Source: Bryobacteraceae bacterium (lineage in GTDB: Bacteria > Acidobacteriota > Terriglobia > Bryobacterales > Bryobacteraceae). From it: DNA of 20,810 bases. Made by a program: the position numbers and the translations under genes. Below, in pieces: positions 1 through 8,334 of this stretch. The notes under the pieces were generated by a model. It saw only the letters and a program-made list of their open reading frames with translations, did no database searches and had not been told where the DNA came from. Within the stretch, counting starts at the first letter, position 1. Every line of letters starts with the position of its first letter. Location: the NCBI GenBank assembly GCA_014379815.1, contig JACMLA010000745.1:1-20810 (forward strand), read 5' to 3'.

Positions 1-18
1 TATCGCTTCATACGAACG

Positions 19-2223
19 CTACCGCAGAAACGCTTCCGGGAGCCCCCCGTCTACCGGGATCACATGTCCCGTGGTCCGGGAACTGCGGTCGCTGGCGAGC
101 CACACAATGGCCTCGGCGCAATCCCGGGGCCGGATGGGTGCGTTCGTCAAGGTGCGGCTGGCATAGAAGTTGGCCAACGTGTCCCGCAACTGATCGGTTG
201 TCTGATCTTCGCTCCACGGCAGATTGTATTTGTTCAGGGAAGGAATCACCCTCTCGCGTGGAAACATCGTCGAGCCTTCGACCACAGTTGCCGGAGCAAT
301 CCCATTCACGCGGATCAGCGGCTTGAGGCCGACAGCGAGTTCGCCAATCAGGTGGTTCACAGCCGCCTTGCTGACGTCGTATGCTTCGCTGCCGCGCTTG
401 GGCACAACGGCATTTGCCGAACTGGTCAGCACAATGACAGCAGGCAGCTTCTGATCCAGCAGAATCTTCTTCGCCTCATCCGCAAGCAGGTAATTCGCCG
501 TGACATTTACGTTCAGCGTCACGCTCCAGTGCTCTTCATCGAGGGAACCATCTGCGGGAAGAAAAACTGCGGCCGTGTTGATGACTCCGTCAAAGCTGCC
601 GAACTGCAGTACGGTCTTTCGGAATGCCTCGCGGATGCTCTCCCGGCTGGTGATATCGATGCTGCAGGAGCTAACCGATTCTGCTCCTCCAATTTTGGCT
701 GCCAGTGCCTCAGTCTCTTCCGCTGCGGCCGCATTCTTGTCGGCGACCATAACATGAGCGCCGAGGTGGGCCAGTTGCAGAGCCACTTCACGGCCTATCC
801 CGGCGCCACCTCCGGCAACTATCAGGACTCTTCGCGAAAACTCCTGCTCCCGCGGCATTCTCTGGATCTTTGCTTCTTCCAGTGCCCAGTATTCGATACG
901 GAACGCTTCCCGTGGCGGAAGGGCTACGTAATTATGAAGGCTGGTAAACGCTCCGGCGACCTCAGGTGTCTTGGCTTGCGGTAGAACTCCGCCATTGCCG
1001 TTCCCAGCCGCTACCGCCAGCGACGCTTCGCCTCCCAGTGCGATCCCTCCGGACATCACATGAATTGCGTTGACGTAAAACTCGCCAGTGATCCGGGCTT
1101 CCTTTTTAGTTCTGGCAAAGGTAAACATGCCGATTCCGGGGACCAGCACCACAGTCGGGTTTGAGTCCCGCATGGCAGGTGAGCCGGGCTCCCGATTCGC
1201 TTCGTAGTAGGAGGTGTATCTCGCCCGGTACGCTGCCATTCCCGTGTCAATCGCGTCGCGGAGCTGCTCCTCGGACCCGGTCGGATCCCAGTTCACAAAA
1301 AGCGGCGCAACCCGTGTCCGGATGAAATGATCGGGACAGCTGGTTCCGAGGGCTGAGAGGCCCGGAGCGTAATTGGAATTCACATAGGACAGCACGTCCG
1401 CCGAGGCGTTGAAGTGTCCTATGGACCGTTTCGAACCGGCAACTTTGCCCCTCAGGTACGGCAGAATGGCGCTGGCAGTCTTCTCCGGGTCGGGGACAGT
1501 CGTGTACCTCTGGCCTCCAAAGGCGAGAGTCTTCCCCTCGTAGCCGGTAACGAACTGGCCCATGTCGTCGATCATCCGCAGACTGTTGACATAGGAGAGC
1601 TCGTGCGTTTCCCCCCAGGTAAACAGACCATGACTTCCGAGAAGGATGCCGTCGCAGTCAGGGTGTTCTTCGACCGCGCGCTGCAGCATCAGGCCGAGTT
1701 CGAAGCCAGGGCGCTGCCACGGAAGCCAGACCACTTTATGGCCGAATCTCGAATTAAACTCTTCCAGCCTTGCCTTTCCGTTCGCGGACGCTGCTATGGC
1801 GATGGCCCAGTCCGGATGCAGATGATCGACATGCTGAAAGGGCAAAAACGCGTGTAGAGGAGTGTCGATGGACGCGGGGGCGGAGCCGGTGCCGAACGTG
1901 CACAAGGGATAGTACGAGACCATCTCATCCTCGAATTGTTCGCCGCGGTACACGAGTTTCAGCTGCTCCAGCCTTTCCATATACAGCAGTGCGAAGCCTT
2001 CGCGGCGGATAGAACCCAAATCGCCACCGCTGCCTTTCACCGCGAGAATCGTTGTAGGCAATCCTGTCAACGGATCCGTCATGCTGATCTTGGAGCTCGT
2101 ATTGCCACCGCCAAAGTTGGTGATGCGGAGGTCCGCGCCCAGCAGGTTGGAGCGATATCGCAGCAGGTCGAGCTCGTCCTGATCCAGGGACTCTTGCCAC
2201 AAATTGTCGAGGAGTTTTAGCAT
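19..2223 (-). CDS. rhaD: Bifunctional rhamnulose-1-phosphate aldolase / short-chain dehydrogenase
   Basis: Predicted cytosolic two-domain enzyme of L-rhamnose catabolism. The class II aldolase half cleaves L-rhamnulose-1-phosphate to DHAP and L-lactaldehyde. The SDR half is expected to oxidise the lactaldehyde with NAD. Residues about 1-440 hold the aldolase: GGGNTSSK near 38, AVKGSGGDL near 62, histidine cluster HVDHLHPDW near 131, and GSHGLFTWG near 197. From about 465 a Rossmann SDR follows: GGGAGIG near 471, NTAAV near 549, and the catalytic S, Y615 and K619 of SEAYDVSK. Length (734 aa) fits the known fusion family. I chose the ATG at 2223 because family members begin with a short NLW...DELDLLRYRSNLLGAD stretch and a TATAAT box lies just upstream. 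An in-frame ATG at 2259 would start upstream of that box. No rhamnose kinase, isomerase or transporter gene is in the window. The neighbour across the divergent 143-bp gap is a sensor kinase. Confidence 0.9.
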   Translation of the reverse strand: MLKLLDNLWQESLDQDELDLLRYRSNLLGADLRITNFGGGNTSSKISMTDPLTGLPTTILAVKGSGGDLGSIRREGFALLYMERLEQLKLVYRGEQFEDEMVSYYPLCTFGTGSAPASIDTPLHAFLPFQHVDHLHPDWAIAIAASANGKARLEEFNSRFGHKVVWLPWQRPGFELGLMLQRAVEEHPDCDGILLGSHGLFTWGETHELSYVNSLRMIDDMGQFVTGYEGKTLAFGGQRYTTVPDPEKTASAILPYLRGKVAGSKRSIGHFNASADVLSYVNSNYAPGLSALGTSCPDHFIRTRVAPLFVNWDPTGSEEQLRDAIDTGMAAYRARYTSYYEANREPGSPAMRDSNPTVVLVPGIGMFTFARTKKEARITGEFYVNAIHVMSGGIALGGEASLAVAAGNGNGGVLPQAKTPEVAGAFTSLHNYVALPPREAFRIEYWALEEAKIQRMPREQEFSRRVLIVAGGGAGIGREVALQLAHLGAHVMVADKNAAAAEETEALAAKIGGAESVSSCSIDITSRESIREAFRKTVLQFGSFDGVINTAAVFLPADGSLDEEHWSVTLNVNVTANYLLADEAKKILLDQKLPAVIVLTSSANAVVPKRGSEAYDVSKAAVNHLIGELAVGLKPLIRVNGIAPATVVEGSTMFPRERVIPSLNKYNLPWSEDQTTDQLRDTLANFYASRTLTNAPIRPRDCAEAIVWLASDRSSRTTGHVIPVDGGLPEAFLR

Positions 2224-2242
2224 GATGGTTTTAGCCGAACCT

Positions 2243-2248
2243 ATTATA
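2243..2248 (-). promoter_or_regulatory. Candidate -10 box of the rhamnulose-phosphate aldolase gene
   Basis: A perfect TATAAT lies on the minus strand. It would start transcription about 13 nt before the ATG at 2223, giving a very short leader. No good -35 is seen at 16-18 bp: TTGCTG lies only 14 bp away. This supports the downstream start codon. The rest of the gap to 2366 holds only the leader of the divergent kinase gene. Confidence 0.45.
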
Positions 2249-2366
2249 TGAGCGTGCATTCACAGCAAGCCCAGCAAACGGTGCATCAGAGGCGGCACCC
2301 TGTCGCGCCTTCCAATCATCTGTAACATCGTGGAGCGGTCCGCATAATGGAATCAGGAGCTGATGG

Positions 2367-3185
2367 ATGAGTGACCCAGCTGTGGCGGCAGAGCAGGAAC
2401 TGGATGCCACACTCCGCAAACTGGCGGAAGCGCACAAGATGGCATCACTGGGCCGTCTTGCCGCAGGCATTGTGCACGAGATTAATACTCCGATCGGTTC
2501 GATTCTCTCGAACAACGAGACCATCCGGCGGTCCCTCGTCAGTCTGCGAAAACTGCTTGCCGCTGCAGTGGAAGCAGGGCAGGCTCCCCCTCCGCGGACT
2601 CTGGCCGTTTTGGACACACTTGCCAGCCTTACCGATATTGACAAGATCGCCTGCGAACGTATTCTGGCGATCATCCGCGGATTAAAGACCTTTGCGCGGG
2701 TCAACGAGTCTGACATTCAGAAAGTCGATATTCATGAGATCATTCTGAACACAATTAAGCTCACTAACTGCGTTTTCCGGCGCAGAATCAGTGTCGAAAC
2801 AGAGTTCGACGAGAATCTTACAGCCGTTGAGTGCTACCCGGGATTGTTGAATCAGGTGTTTCTAAATCTTGTGGTCAACGCTTCCCAGGCCATTCCTAAC
2901 GAGGGCACGATCACCGTCAGCACTGCGGTGGAGGGCGATCAGGTCCACATTTCTGTGGCTGATACCGGGACCGGCATTCCCGAAGACGTGCGGCCGCGGA
3001 TTTTCGCCGCGGGCTTCACTACCAAGCCGATCGGCGAAGGCACCGGCCTTGGCCTGACAATCACCCGTGAGATTGTAGAAGACACTCACGGAGGGAAAAT
3101 TTCATTTGAAAGTGAGATTGGAGTGGGGACGACGTTCCATGTGTGGATACCCCTTCGCCAGCCGAGATCACAGGAGCGTTCCTAA
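2367..3185 (+). CDS. Soluble sensor histidine kinase
   Basis: A 272-residue kinase with no visible membrane segment and no separate sensor domain; only about 24 residues of helix precede the dimerisation domain. The H-box is [15 protein letters not shown] with His37 as phospho-acceptor. The HATPase_c domain has the N-box [14 protein letters not shown] (near 163), G1 DTGTGIP (near 199) and G2 GEGTGLGL (near 223). All catalytic motifs are intact. The input is presumably another protein or the N-terminal helix. A strong AGGAG at 2355-2359, 7 nt before the ATG, fixes the start. The stop codon is followed immediately by the GTG of the response-regulator gene, so the two are cotranscribed and almost certainly cognate. 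Confidence 0.92.
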   Translation: MSDPAVAAEQELDATLRKLAEAHKMASLGRLAAGIVHEINTPIGSILSNNETIRRSLVSLRKLLAAAVEAGQAPPPRTLAVLDTLASLTDIDKIACERILAIIRGLKTFARVNESDIQKVDIHEIILNTIKLTNCVFRRRISVETEFDENLTAVECYPGLLNQVFLNLVVNASQAIPNEGTITVSTAVEGDQVHISVADTGTGIPEDVRPRIFAAGFTTKPIGEGTGLGLTITREIVEDTHGGKISFESEIGVGTTFHVWIPLRQPRSQERS

Positions 3186-3677
3186 GTGCAGCTAGATGGA
3201 AACGGGCAGTCGCAAACCGACATCATGATAGTGGACGACGAGGATATGGTCGTCACAAGCATTCGTGCTTTTCTCACCCTGGAGACCGAATACAACGTAC
3301 ACGGATTCACTGATCCGGAGCAGGCTGCCAGGTATCTGGAAACCAACCCTGTCGATGTGGTGGTGAGCGACTACCTCATGCCGAAACTGAACGGTATTCA
3401 GTTCCTGAACAAAGCACGTACCTTGCAGCCGGAGGCAGCGAGAGTGCTGCTGACCGGTCACGCGGACAAACAGTCTGCCATTCAGGCGATCAACGAAGTG
3501 GGCTTGTTTCAGTACCTCGAGAAACCCTGGGATAACGCGCAGCTTCTGCTGATCATTCAAAGTGCTATTGAACGTTCTCAGTTGTTTCGGACTCTGCGCG
3601 ATAAGATCACGGAACTGGACAGTGCGCACACCTCGTTAAAAGATGTGCAGACCAGGCTGCTCCGAGCTTTCCTCTAA
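3186..3677 (+). CDS. Response regulator, receiver domain with short helical tail
   Basis: Single CheY-like receiver (about residues 10-125) with acidic pocket D17/D18, phospho-acceptor D62 in SDYLMPK, T90 in LLTGHAD and K113 in LEKPW. It is followed by a probable coiled-coil tail (about 126-163) ending in RLLRAFL. There is no DNA-binding, HD-GYP or phosphatase output domain, although the receiver resembles those of regulators that carry such domains. It therefore likely acts by protein contact or as a phosphorelay step. It starts at GTG directly after the kinase TAA; AGGAG at 3172-3176, 9 nt upstream, supports this. It is the cognate partner of the kinase by position. Confidence 0.9.
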   Translation: MQLDGNGQSQTDIMIVDDEDMVVTSIRAFLTLETEYNVHGFTDPEQAARYLETNPVDVVVSDYLMPKLNGIQFLNKARTLQPEAARVLLTGHADKQSAIQAINEVGLFQYLEKPWDNAQLLLIIQSAIERSQLFRTLRDKITELDSAHTSLKDVQTRLLRAFL

Positions 3678-3681
3678 ACAT

Positions 3682-4302
3682 ATGGATAACAATACGTTCC
3701 GGGAACCATCGATCGCGCTGAACCAGATCTACACCAAGCGTGGCGACACAGGAGAAACATCGCTCGTTGGGGGACAAAGACTCCCGAAAGACGACCTTCG
3801 CATCGAATGCTACGGCACGGTCGACGAGCTGAACTCACACCTCGGCCTCGCGTGTGTCGAGGCACAGCAAGTCTCTTCGACGTTGCCTCTGAGCATCATT
3901 CTGCTTCGGGTACAACATGAGCTGTTTAATCTTGGTTCCATCCTTGCCACCCTGCCCGAGGATGTAGGACCGCAGCAGCCTCGCGTCACTGAAATCGACA
4001 TCGCGCAGCTGGAAGCTGAGATCGATGCGATGAATGCGGAACTACCGGAGTTGCGGTCATTTGTGTTGCCCGGCGGCAACCTGTTGAACGCACATCTGCA
4101 TGTGTGCCGAACCGTCTGCCGGCGAGCCGAGCGTGTCGCGGTTACCCTGGCCCGTAAAGAACCGGTGCCTGAGGAAGCCGTAAAGTATCTGAACCGGCTG
4201 AGCGATGCACTGTTTGTGTGGAGCCGGTGGGCCAGCCTGAAACTGCACACTGACGAAGTTCTGTGGCAGCCCAACCAGGCCTCCTCGGCCCGAAATCGTT
4301 AA
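3682..4302 (+). CDS. pduO: PduO-type cob(I)alamin adenosyltransferase
   Basis: Transfers the adenosyl group of ATP to cob(I)alamin to make coenzyme B12, in the cytosol. Family signatures are complete: ATP-binding N-terminus YTKRGDTGETSLVGG (about residues 17-31), ECYGTVDELNSHLGLA (about 42-57), the RRAERVAVTLAR helix, and the C-terminal LNRLSDALFVWSRWAS. Length is 206 aa, normal for the family. I took the ATG at 3682, four bases after the regulator's stop. An in-frame ATG at 3643 would overlap the regulator by 35 bp and add residues with no family match. No strong Shine-Dalgarno sequence is visible for 3682, so expression may depend on coupling to the regulator. No B12-dependent mutase is in the window, so the client enzyme is elsewhere. 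Confidence 0.92.
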   Translation: MDNNTFREPSIALNQIYTKRGDTGETSLVGGQRLPKDDLRIECYGTVDELNSHLGLACVEAQQVSSTLPLSIILLRVQHELFNLGSILATLPEDVGPQQPRVTEIDIAQLEAEIDAMNAELPELRSFVLPGGNLLNAHLHVCRTVCRRAERVAVTLARKEPVPEEAVKYLNRLSDALFVWSRWASLKLHTDEVLWQPNQASSARNR

Positions 4303-4308
4303 CGTTCC

Positions 4309-4731
4309 TTACCTTTCTACGAGCTGGCGGAACCGCTTCACCAGCATGGTGAAAATGGACGCGGTAATTTCCGAGTTATCGGATAGTAAGTCATAGAAAT
4401 CGTCCCGGCCAATTCGAAGCAGCCGGGTATCTTGGGATGTCGTCGCAGTGATCGCCATCGGTTCCGGGTCAAACAGAGCCCACGCACCCAGAACCTCGTT
4501 TTCCTGTGCGACATGCAGCTCGCTACCGTCTCTGGAAATCGCGACCGAGCCTTCCAGGATGACGAACAAAGCATCTGGGTTTGTGTCGGGAGCCAGAACT
4601 ATTTTTCCTGGAGGGAATCTGGTTTCACGCGCAATCGATGCAATGCGTGACAGCTGTTCCGCACTCAGGTTCTTCAGCAAATCAACCGCTTCGAGCGCGA
4701 TCACCTTCTCGATGATGTTCAGTTCCGCCAT
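4309..4731 (-). CDS. Cyclic-nucleotide-binding-like domain protein
   Basis: A 140-residue stand-alone CNB/CAP-effector-like beta-roll with no helix-turn-helix and no membrane segment. The fold pattern is recognisable: LSAEQLSRIASIARETRF, FPPGKIVLAPDTNPDALFVI, LEGSVAI, then the cassette region NEVLGAWALFDPEPMAITA and a C-terminal helix. In the phosphate-binding cassette the usual glutamate after Gly is alanine (A83), and the usual arginine is replaced (M92 region). Binding of cAMP or cGMP is therefore doubtful. It starts 23 bp after the transporter's stop codon in a different frame and is probably cotranscribed with it. Some NTT-family transporters carry HEAT and CNB domains on one chain, so this is likely the detached third domain or an accessory subunit. 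The stop lies 6 bp from that of the convergent adenosyltransferase gene. Confidence 0.8.
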   Translation of the reverse strand: MAELNIIEKVIALEAVDLLKNLSAEQLSRIASIARETRFPPGKIVLAPDTNPDALFVILEGSVAISRDGSELHVAQENEVLGAWALFDPEPMAITATTSQDTRLLRIGRDDFYDLLSDNSEITASIFTMLVKRFRQLVER

Positions 4732-4754
4732 GGAGTTATCAGCCTTCGATTGTC

Positions 4755-7520
4755 TCAGAGCCCGGCGGGAGAGTAGCTAAGCGTCAGCAGAGCCTTTTCC
4801 GCGACCGGCTGCACGTCGGTTCCTGACTTGCGTGCATGAGACTCGATGTCGGTGCGCAAGTCGTTAGCGCGTAGTTCCGCGGCTGTCGCAATTGCACACG
4901 CAACCAGCCAGTTATCGCCGGAGCGCAGCAGGATGCGCAGAGCGCCGCTGGCATCGCTGGGGTTCACTCCAAACAGATCCTGGCCAACCTCACGGACCCT
5001 GGAGTCGTCATCCAGCAGCGGTAGCACGTAACGCTTCACCTCGCGATCCAGTACGTTGTCGAGGAAATCTATCGCGGCGGTGTGTTCGTCTGTCTTCTGC
5101 CGGTTTACCGCCAGATACGCCGCGTACATCTCGCGCGGAGGATAGCGCAAGCCAAGAAGGCGGAACATTCGATCCAGAGCGCTTTTCAGCCTGGCTTCCA
5201 GCGTTTGCACAAGCATTCTTGCCCCGGGTGTTTCCTGTGCCTCGCGGAACGGCTCCAGCGCGGCGCTCATCTCGTAGTAGTACCGTGCCTCGGTCAGAAT
5301 GTGTTGTGTCACGGAATCGCGACCGTAGCTGAGCTTTGGATGGTTTTCGCGCAGATGGCTCAACGCTTTCAGGATCGATTGCCGGATGGTGAGGTCAGGT
5401 TCACCCAGCGAAGACAGCAGCAGATCGATAGAGCGCTGCGAGGGAATGGCGCGGAGTACCCGGGGAATCTGCCGGCGTACGGCTTGCGGCATGGTGGTGT
5501 CCAGCATCACGTCGCCCAGTGTGCCGACAATGCGCTCACCGAATGAGGCGAGAGAAGCTACGGCTTCACTGCGGAGCTTGCTGCTGGTCAGCATGGGAAG
5601 CAGCCCTTCGAGATAGATTCGGTTCTGCAGTTTTCCAGCTGTTCGCGCTGCGGCTGTCGCTACCTGTGGTTCAGAATCGCGAAGCAGTCTGTGAAGCGCG
5701 ACTATGCCTTCGTCACCGCGTATGCCAATACCAATGGCAGCCAGGCGGCGCTTGCTGGAATCCGAGGCACACGCGTGTTCCTCAATCCACTCCGGCGTGA
5801 TCAGTTTGGCTGCGAGATCCGGGAAATGCGCCAGAGCACCAACTGCGGTGCTGGCAACGTTGTGATTCGGATGATTGAGTAGACGCCCGGCAAGCTCCGC
5901 TGCTTCAGGAGAGAACTCAACCGAGTAACGGACTGCCGCGGGTATGGCTACATTATCTTCGCCAACGCGGGAGCTGCGTAGCTCTGACGAGGCTGCTTCC
6001 AGCAAATCGGCCTGCTTCGATTCTGTTGCGAGCTCAAATACTTTGGCGCGAACCTCTGGCGACTTATGCCGGGCGATCTCTCTCAGCTTCGCTGCAACAG
6101 GGTAGCGTGGGGCTTCCGCCAGCAGTGACAAAGCATACACGGCCTGACGTGGGGTCCCCGACTCGATGGTCTGCTCCAGCAGAGTTATCGTTGACGATTC
6201 GTTGTAATTGACACGCAGGCTCTCGAGGTCCAAGCGACCTCTTTCCAGCTTGCTTCGCACTGTTGCGATGTATTCGTTCTTGGCCTTGATCGAGAGCAGA
6301 ATCCAGATGACGGAGTAGCCCATCACCACCAGCGCCAGCTGTCGGATTCCCAGATTGAGCCAGTTAGAAAGTACGATCAGCAGCATGCCTCCGATGCCGC
6401 GCGAGAAGCGGTCCACGAAGATATCTGTGAATGCCTTGGTGCGATTGCGGAGTTCCAGCGGCAGTGGCAGGTACAGCAGCTCCATACCGGTTCGATTGAA
6501 GGAGTAGCGCGTTGCCGCCTCGGCCAGGCGGGCTGCGCCGGTGGACCAGACACCCGGGGCCACGAAACTCGCGAGCGAGGCCAGGGCTATCGAGACCGGC
6601 ATGATCTGAAGTGCGCCGCCGACGCCAAACCGGCTCACGATGAAAGCCGTCAGGAAGAACTGGAAAACGAAGGTAATGATGTTCAGCCAGAGCCCGTAGA
6701 AGCTGCCGAGAAACGCGGTCAGTTCGCGCTGATTTCCTCCGAACTGCTCCTTTGCCATTGCATTGAACTGGAACTCAATGGTGACGTCCACGATGTACGT
6801 AAGCGCGATGATCGCAATGATGATCTGCAGGTGACGGTATCGCACCACCGCATCGGCGACGTCTTTGAAGGAAAAGTTTTCTTCCTCTTCCGCGCCTTTG
6901 GCCGTTGCGAGGGATACGCCTTTCAGCCGGGTGACGGCGAGGAATGCAGTCCAGGCAAGCAGCACAAGTACCGCGCTAGCCAGCAACAGATGGCGTGTCC
7001 CGATAATGTTGACCATTACCGCTGTGAACGAACCGCCAAAAGCAGCGCCGATCACAGCGCCCACGCCAAGGATTCCGTAAAGCCGCTTGGCTTCTCTCGT
7101 AGAGAATACGTTAGAAGCGATAATCCAGCCCTGAGAAACCATCGTGATGCTGAAGAGGCTGACAAACGCATTGAAGAAGTACAGCAGCCACTCCCACTGG
7201 TACTGCAGCAGGTGCCAGATGAGGACCAGTACGGCCACCATAAAGAAGGTGGCGGCGTTGACTGCGGTTGTAAGCGAAGACCGGACGGCAAGCCTTGTGT
7301 AGACATAGGCCATCACACCGCCTGCCGCAGCGATCAGTATGTACAGATAGGGCAGGTCGTCAATATCGAACTTGTGCAGGAACATAGCCCGCGATACAGG
7401 CTTGAGGATGTAGTAAGCAAACAGCACCAGCACCAGATACAGACCGATGCAGAGGACTCTGGCTCCTTCTCCTGCACGGATATCGATCAGACTTCGAAAA
7501 AACTGACGAATGCTTCCCAC
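4755..7520 (-). CDS. NTT (ATP/ADP translocase-like) membrane transporter with C-terminal HEAT repeats
   Basis: A 921-residue inner-membrane protein. Residues about 20-420 contain roughly a dozen hydrophobic helices and resemble the NTP/NDP exchanger (Npt/NTT) branch of the major facilitator group; the start YYILKPVSRAMFLHKF, followed by DDLPYLYILIAAAGG, is characteristic. Residues about 430-921 form a soluble alpha-solenoid of HEAT-type helices (for example SLLAEAPRYPVAAKLREIAR, ALHRLLRDSEPQVATAAART). The substrate is unknown: free-living members are not proven nucleotide exchangers. The start is GTG at 7518-7520, backed by GGAAGGGAG at 7525-7533 and an in-frame TAA about 14 codons upstream. 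A CNB-like gene follows 23 bp downstream. Confidence 0.85.
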   Translation of the reverse strand: MGSIRQFFRSLIDIRAGEGARVLCIGLYLVLVLFAYYILKPVSRAMFLHKFDIDDLPYLYILIAAAGGVMAYVYTRLAVRSSLTTAVNAATFFMVAVLVLIWHLLQYQWEWLLYFFNAFVSLFSITMVSQGWIIASNVFSTREAKRLYGILGVGAVIGAAFGGSFTAVMVNIIGTRHLLLASAVLVLLAWTAFLAVTRLKGVSLATAKGAEEEENFSFKDVADAVVRYRHLQIIIAIIALTYIVDVTIEFQFNAMAKEQFGGNQRELTAFLGSFYGLWLNIITFVFQFFLTAFIVSRFGVGGALQIMPVSIALASLASFVAPGVWSTGAARLAEAATRYSFNRTGMELLYLPLPLELRNRTKAFTDIFVDRFSRGIGGMLLIVLSNWLNLGIRQLALVVMGYSVIWILLSIKAKNEYIATVRSKLERGRLDLESLRVNYNESSTITLLEQTIESGTPRQAVYALSLLAEAPRYPVAAKLREIARHKSPEVRAKVFELATESKQADLLEAASSELRSSRVGEDNVAIPAAVRYSVEFSPEAAELAGRLLNHPNHNVASTAVGALAHFPDLAAKLITPEWIEEHACASDSSKRRLAAIGIGIRGDEGIVALHRLLRDSEPQVATAAARTAGKLQNRIYLEGLLPMLTSSKLRSEAVASLASFGERIVGTLGDVMLDTTMPQAVRRQIPRVLRAIPSQRSIDLLLSSLGEPDLTIRQSILKALSHLRENHPKLSYGRDSVTQHILTEARYYYEMSAALEPFREAQETPGARMLVQTLEARLKSALDRMFRLLGLRYPPREMYAAYLAVNRQKTDEHTAAIDFLDNVLDREVKRYVLPLLDDDSRVREVGQDLFGVNPSDASGALRILLRSGDNWLVACAIATAAELRANDLRTDIESHARKSGTDVQPVAEKALLTLSYSPAGL

Positions 7521-7527
7521 AAATCTC

Positions 7528-7567
7528 CCTTCCAGGTACTTATTTTGCCTTCCAGGTACTTATGTTG
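7528..7567. repeat. Two tandem copies of a 20-bp unit upstream of the NTT transporter gene
   Basis: Copy 1 (7528-7547) and copy 2 (7548-7567) differ at one base (TTTG versus GTTG at the end). The shared core is CCTTCCAGGTACTTAT. On the minus strand each unit reads ...AAGTACCTGGAAGG, so the copy next to the gene supplies part of the transporter's Shine-Dalgarno sequence and the second copy duplicates it. The repeat lies in the 132-bp divergent gap between the transporter and the methyltransferase. It could be a simple duplication or a regulator or RNA-binding site. Confidence 0.9.
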
Positions 7568-7652
7568 TACGCCATCGTGCGGACAACCGGAAATGAAACG
7601 GTAGCGCACTCTATCTTATGCCTGCGCAGATACAATAAGAGTTCCTTTTCAT

Positions 7653-8330
7653 ATGCCGGAAATCAGCCAGGAAGAACAATTGCGCAAGATGGCTCGCGAC
7701 TGGGACGAGCGCGCCCGGGAGAACGCACGATACTACGTAGCGACCACCAAAGAAGACTGGACCGACGAAGAATTCTACGCTTCGGGCGAGAAGGTGCTGG
7801 CCGAGCAGATCCTGAACGACACGATCAACATATGCCAGGGCAAAGATCCAAAGCAGATGCGCGTCATCGAAATTGGCTGCGGCGCCGGACGAATTACCCG
7901 CGCTCTTGCCGGCTATTTCGGCGAAGTGCACGGGGTGGATGTGAGTGCCGAAATGGTGGCGCTCGCCACGAAAGCATTGTCGGACAGACCAAATGCCACG
8001 GTGTATCAGAACAATGGAAAAGACCTCAGTGTACTGCCTGAGGGCCCCTATGATTTCGCGTTTTCCATGATTGTGTTCCAGCACATTCCAAGCCGCGATG
8101 TGATCTATTCCTACGTTCGCGAGGTGCATCGTCTGCTGCGTCCTGGCGCACTGTTTAAGTTCCAGGTTCAGGGGGATGCAACGCTGCAGACCCTCCCGGA
8201 TGACACCTGGCTGGGAGTGCCTTTTTCCGATAATGACGCGGTTCAAATGGGAAATAGTTGCGGCTTTGAGCCAAGACACAGGCACGGTGTCGGAGATCAA
8301 TACTTCTGGCTATGGTTTTTCCGGGTTTAG
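7653..8330 (+). CDS. Class I SAM-dependent methyltransferase
   Basis: Cytosolic 225-residue Rossmann methyltransferase. Motif I is VIEIGCGAGR (71-80), with the acidic motif II GVDVS (94-98). The later strand FAFSMIVFQHI precedes a post-motif helix and LLRPGALFKFQVQG. This is the general Methyltransf_11/25 pattern; the acceptor substrate cannot be read from the sequence. The N-terminal KMARDWDERARENARYYVA segment is common in this group. The C-terminus is short, ending soon after a RHGVGDQYFWLWF stretch, and may lack the usual last strands. It starts at ATG 7653 with no clear Shine-Dalgarno sequence. The stop is 4 bp from that of the convergent small gene. Confidence 0.85.
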   Translation: MPEISQEEQLRKMARDWDERARENARYYVATTKEDWTDEEFYASGEKVLAEQILNDTINICQGKDPKQMRVIEIGCGAGRITRALAGYFGEVHGVDVSAEMVALATKALSDRPNATVYQNNGKDLSVLPEGPYDFAFSMIVFQHIPSRDVIYSYVREVHRLLRPGALFKFQVQGDATLQTLPDDTWLGVPFSDNDAVQMGNSCGFEPRHRHGVGDQYFWLWFFRV

Positions 8331-8334
8331 CTGT

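Noticed and set aside
64..984. A 306-codon plus-strand frame opposite the aldolase/dehydrogenase
   Set aside because: Shadow of the SDR domain, which has intact motifs on the minus strand; no family features in the plus-strand product.
2260..2366. Riboswitch or operator in the gap between the aldolase and kinase genes
   Set aside because: Only a -10-like box and the kinase ribosome site can be pointed out; no stable hairpin or B12-box was seen.
4309..4757. Frameshift splitting a once single NTT-HEAT-CNB gene
   Set aside because: The CNB gene has its own ATG after a 23-bp gap and both products have natural ends, so I treat them as two genes; a past split remains possible.
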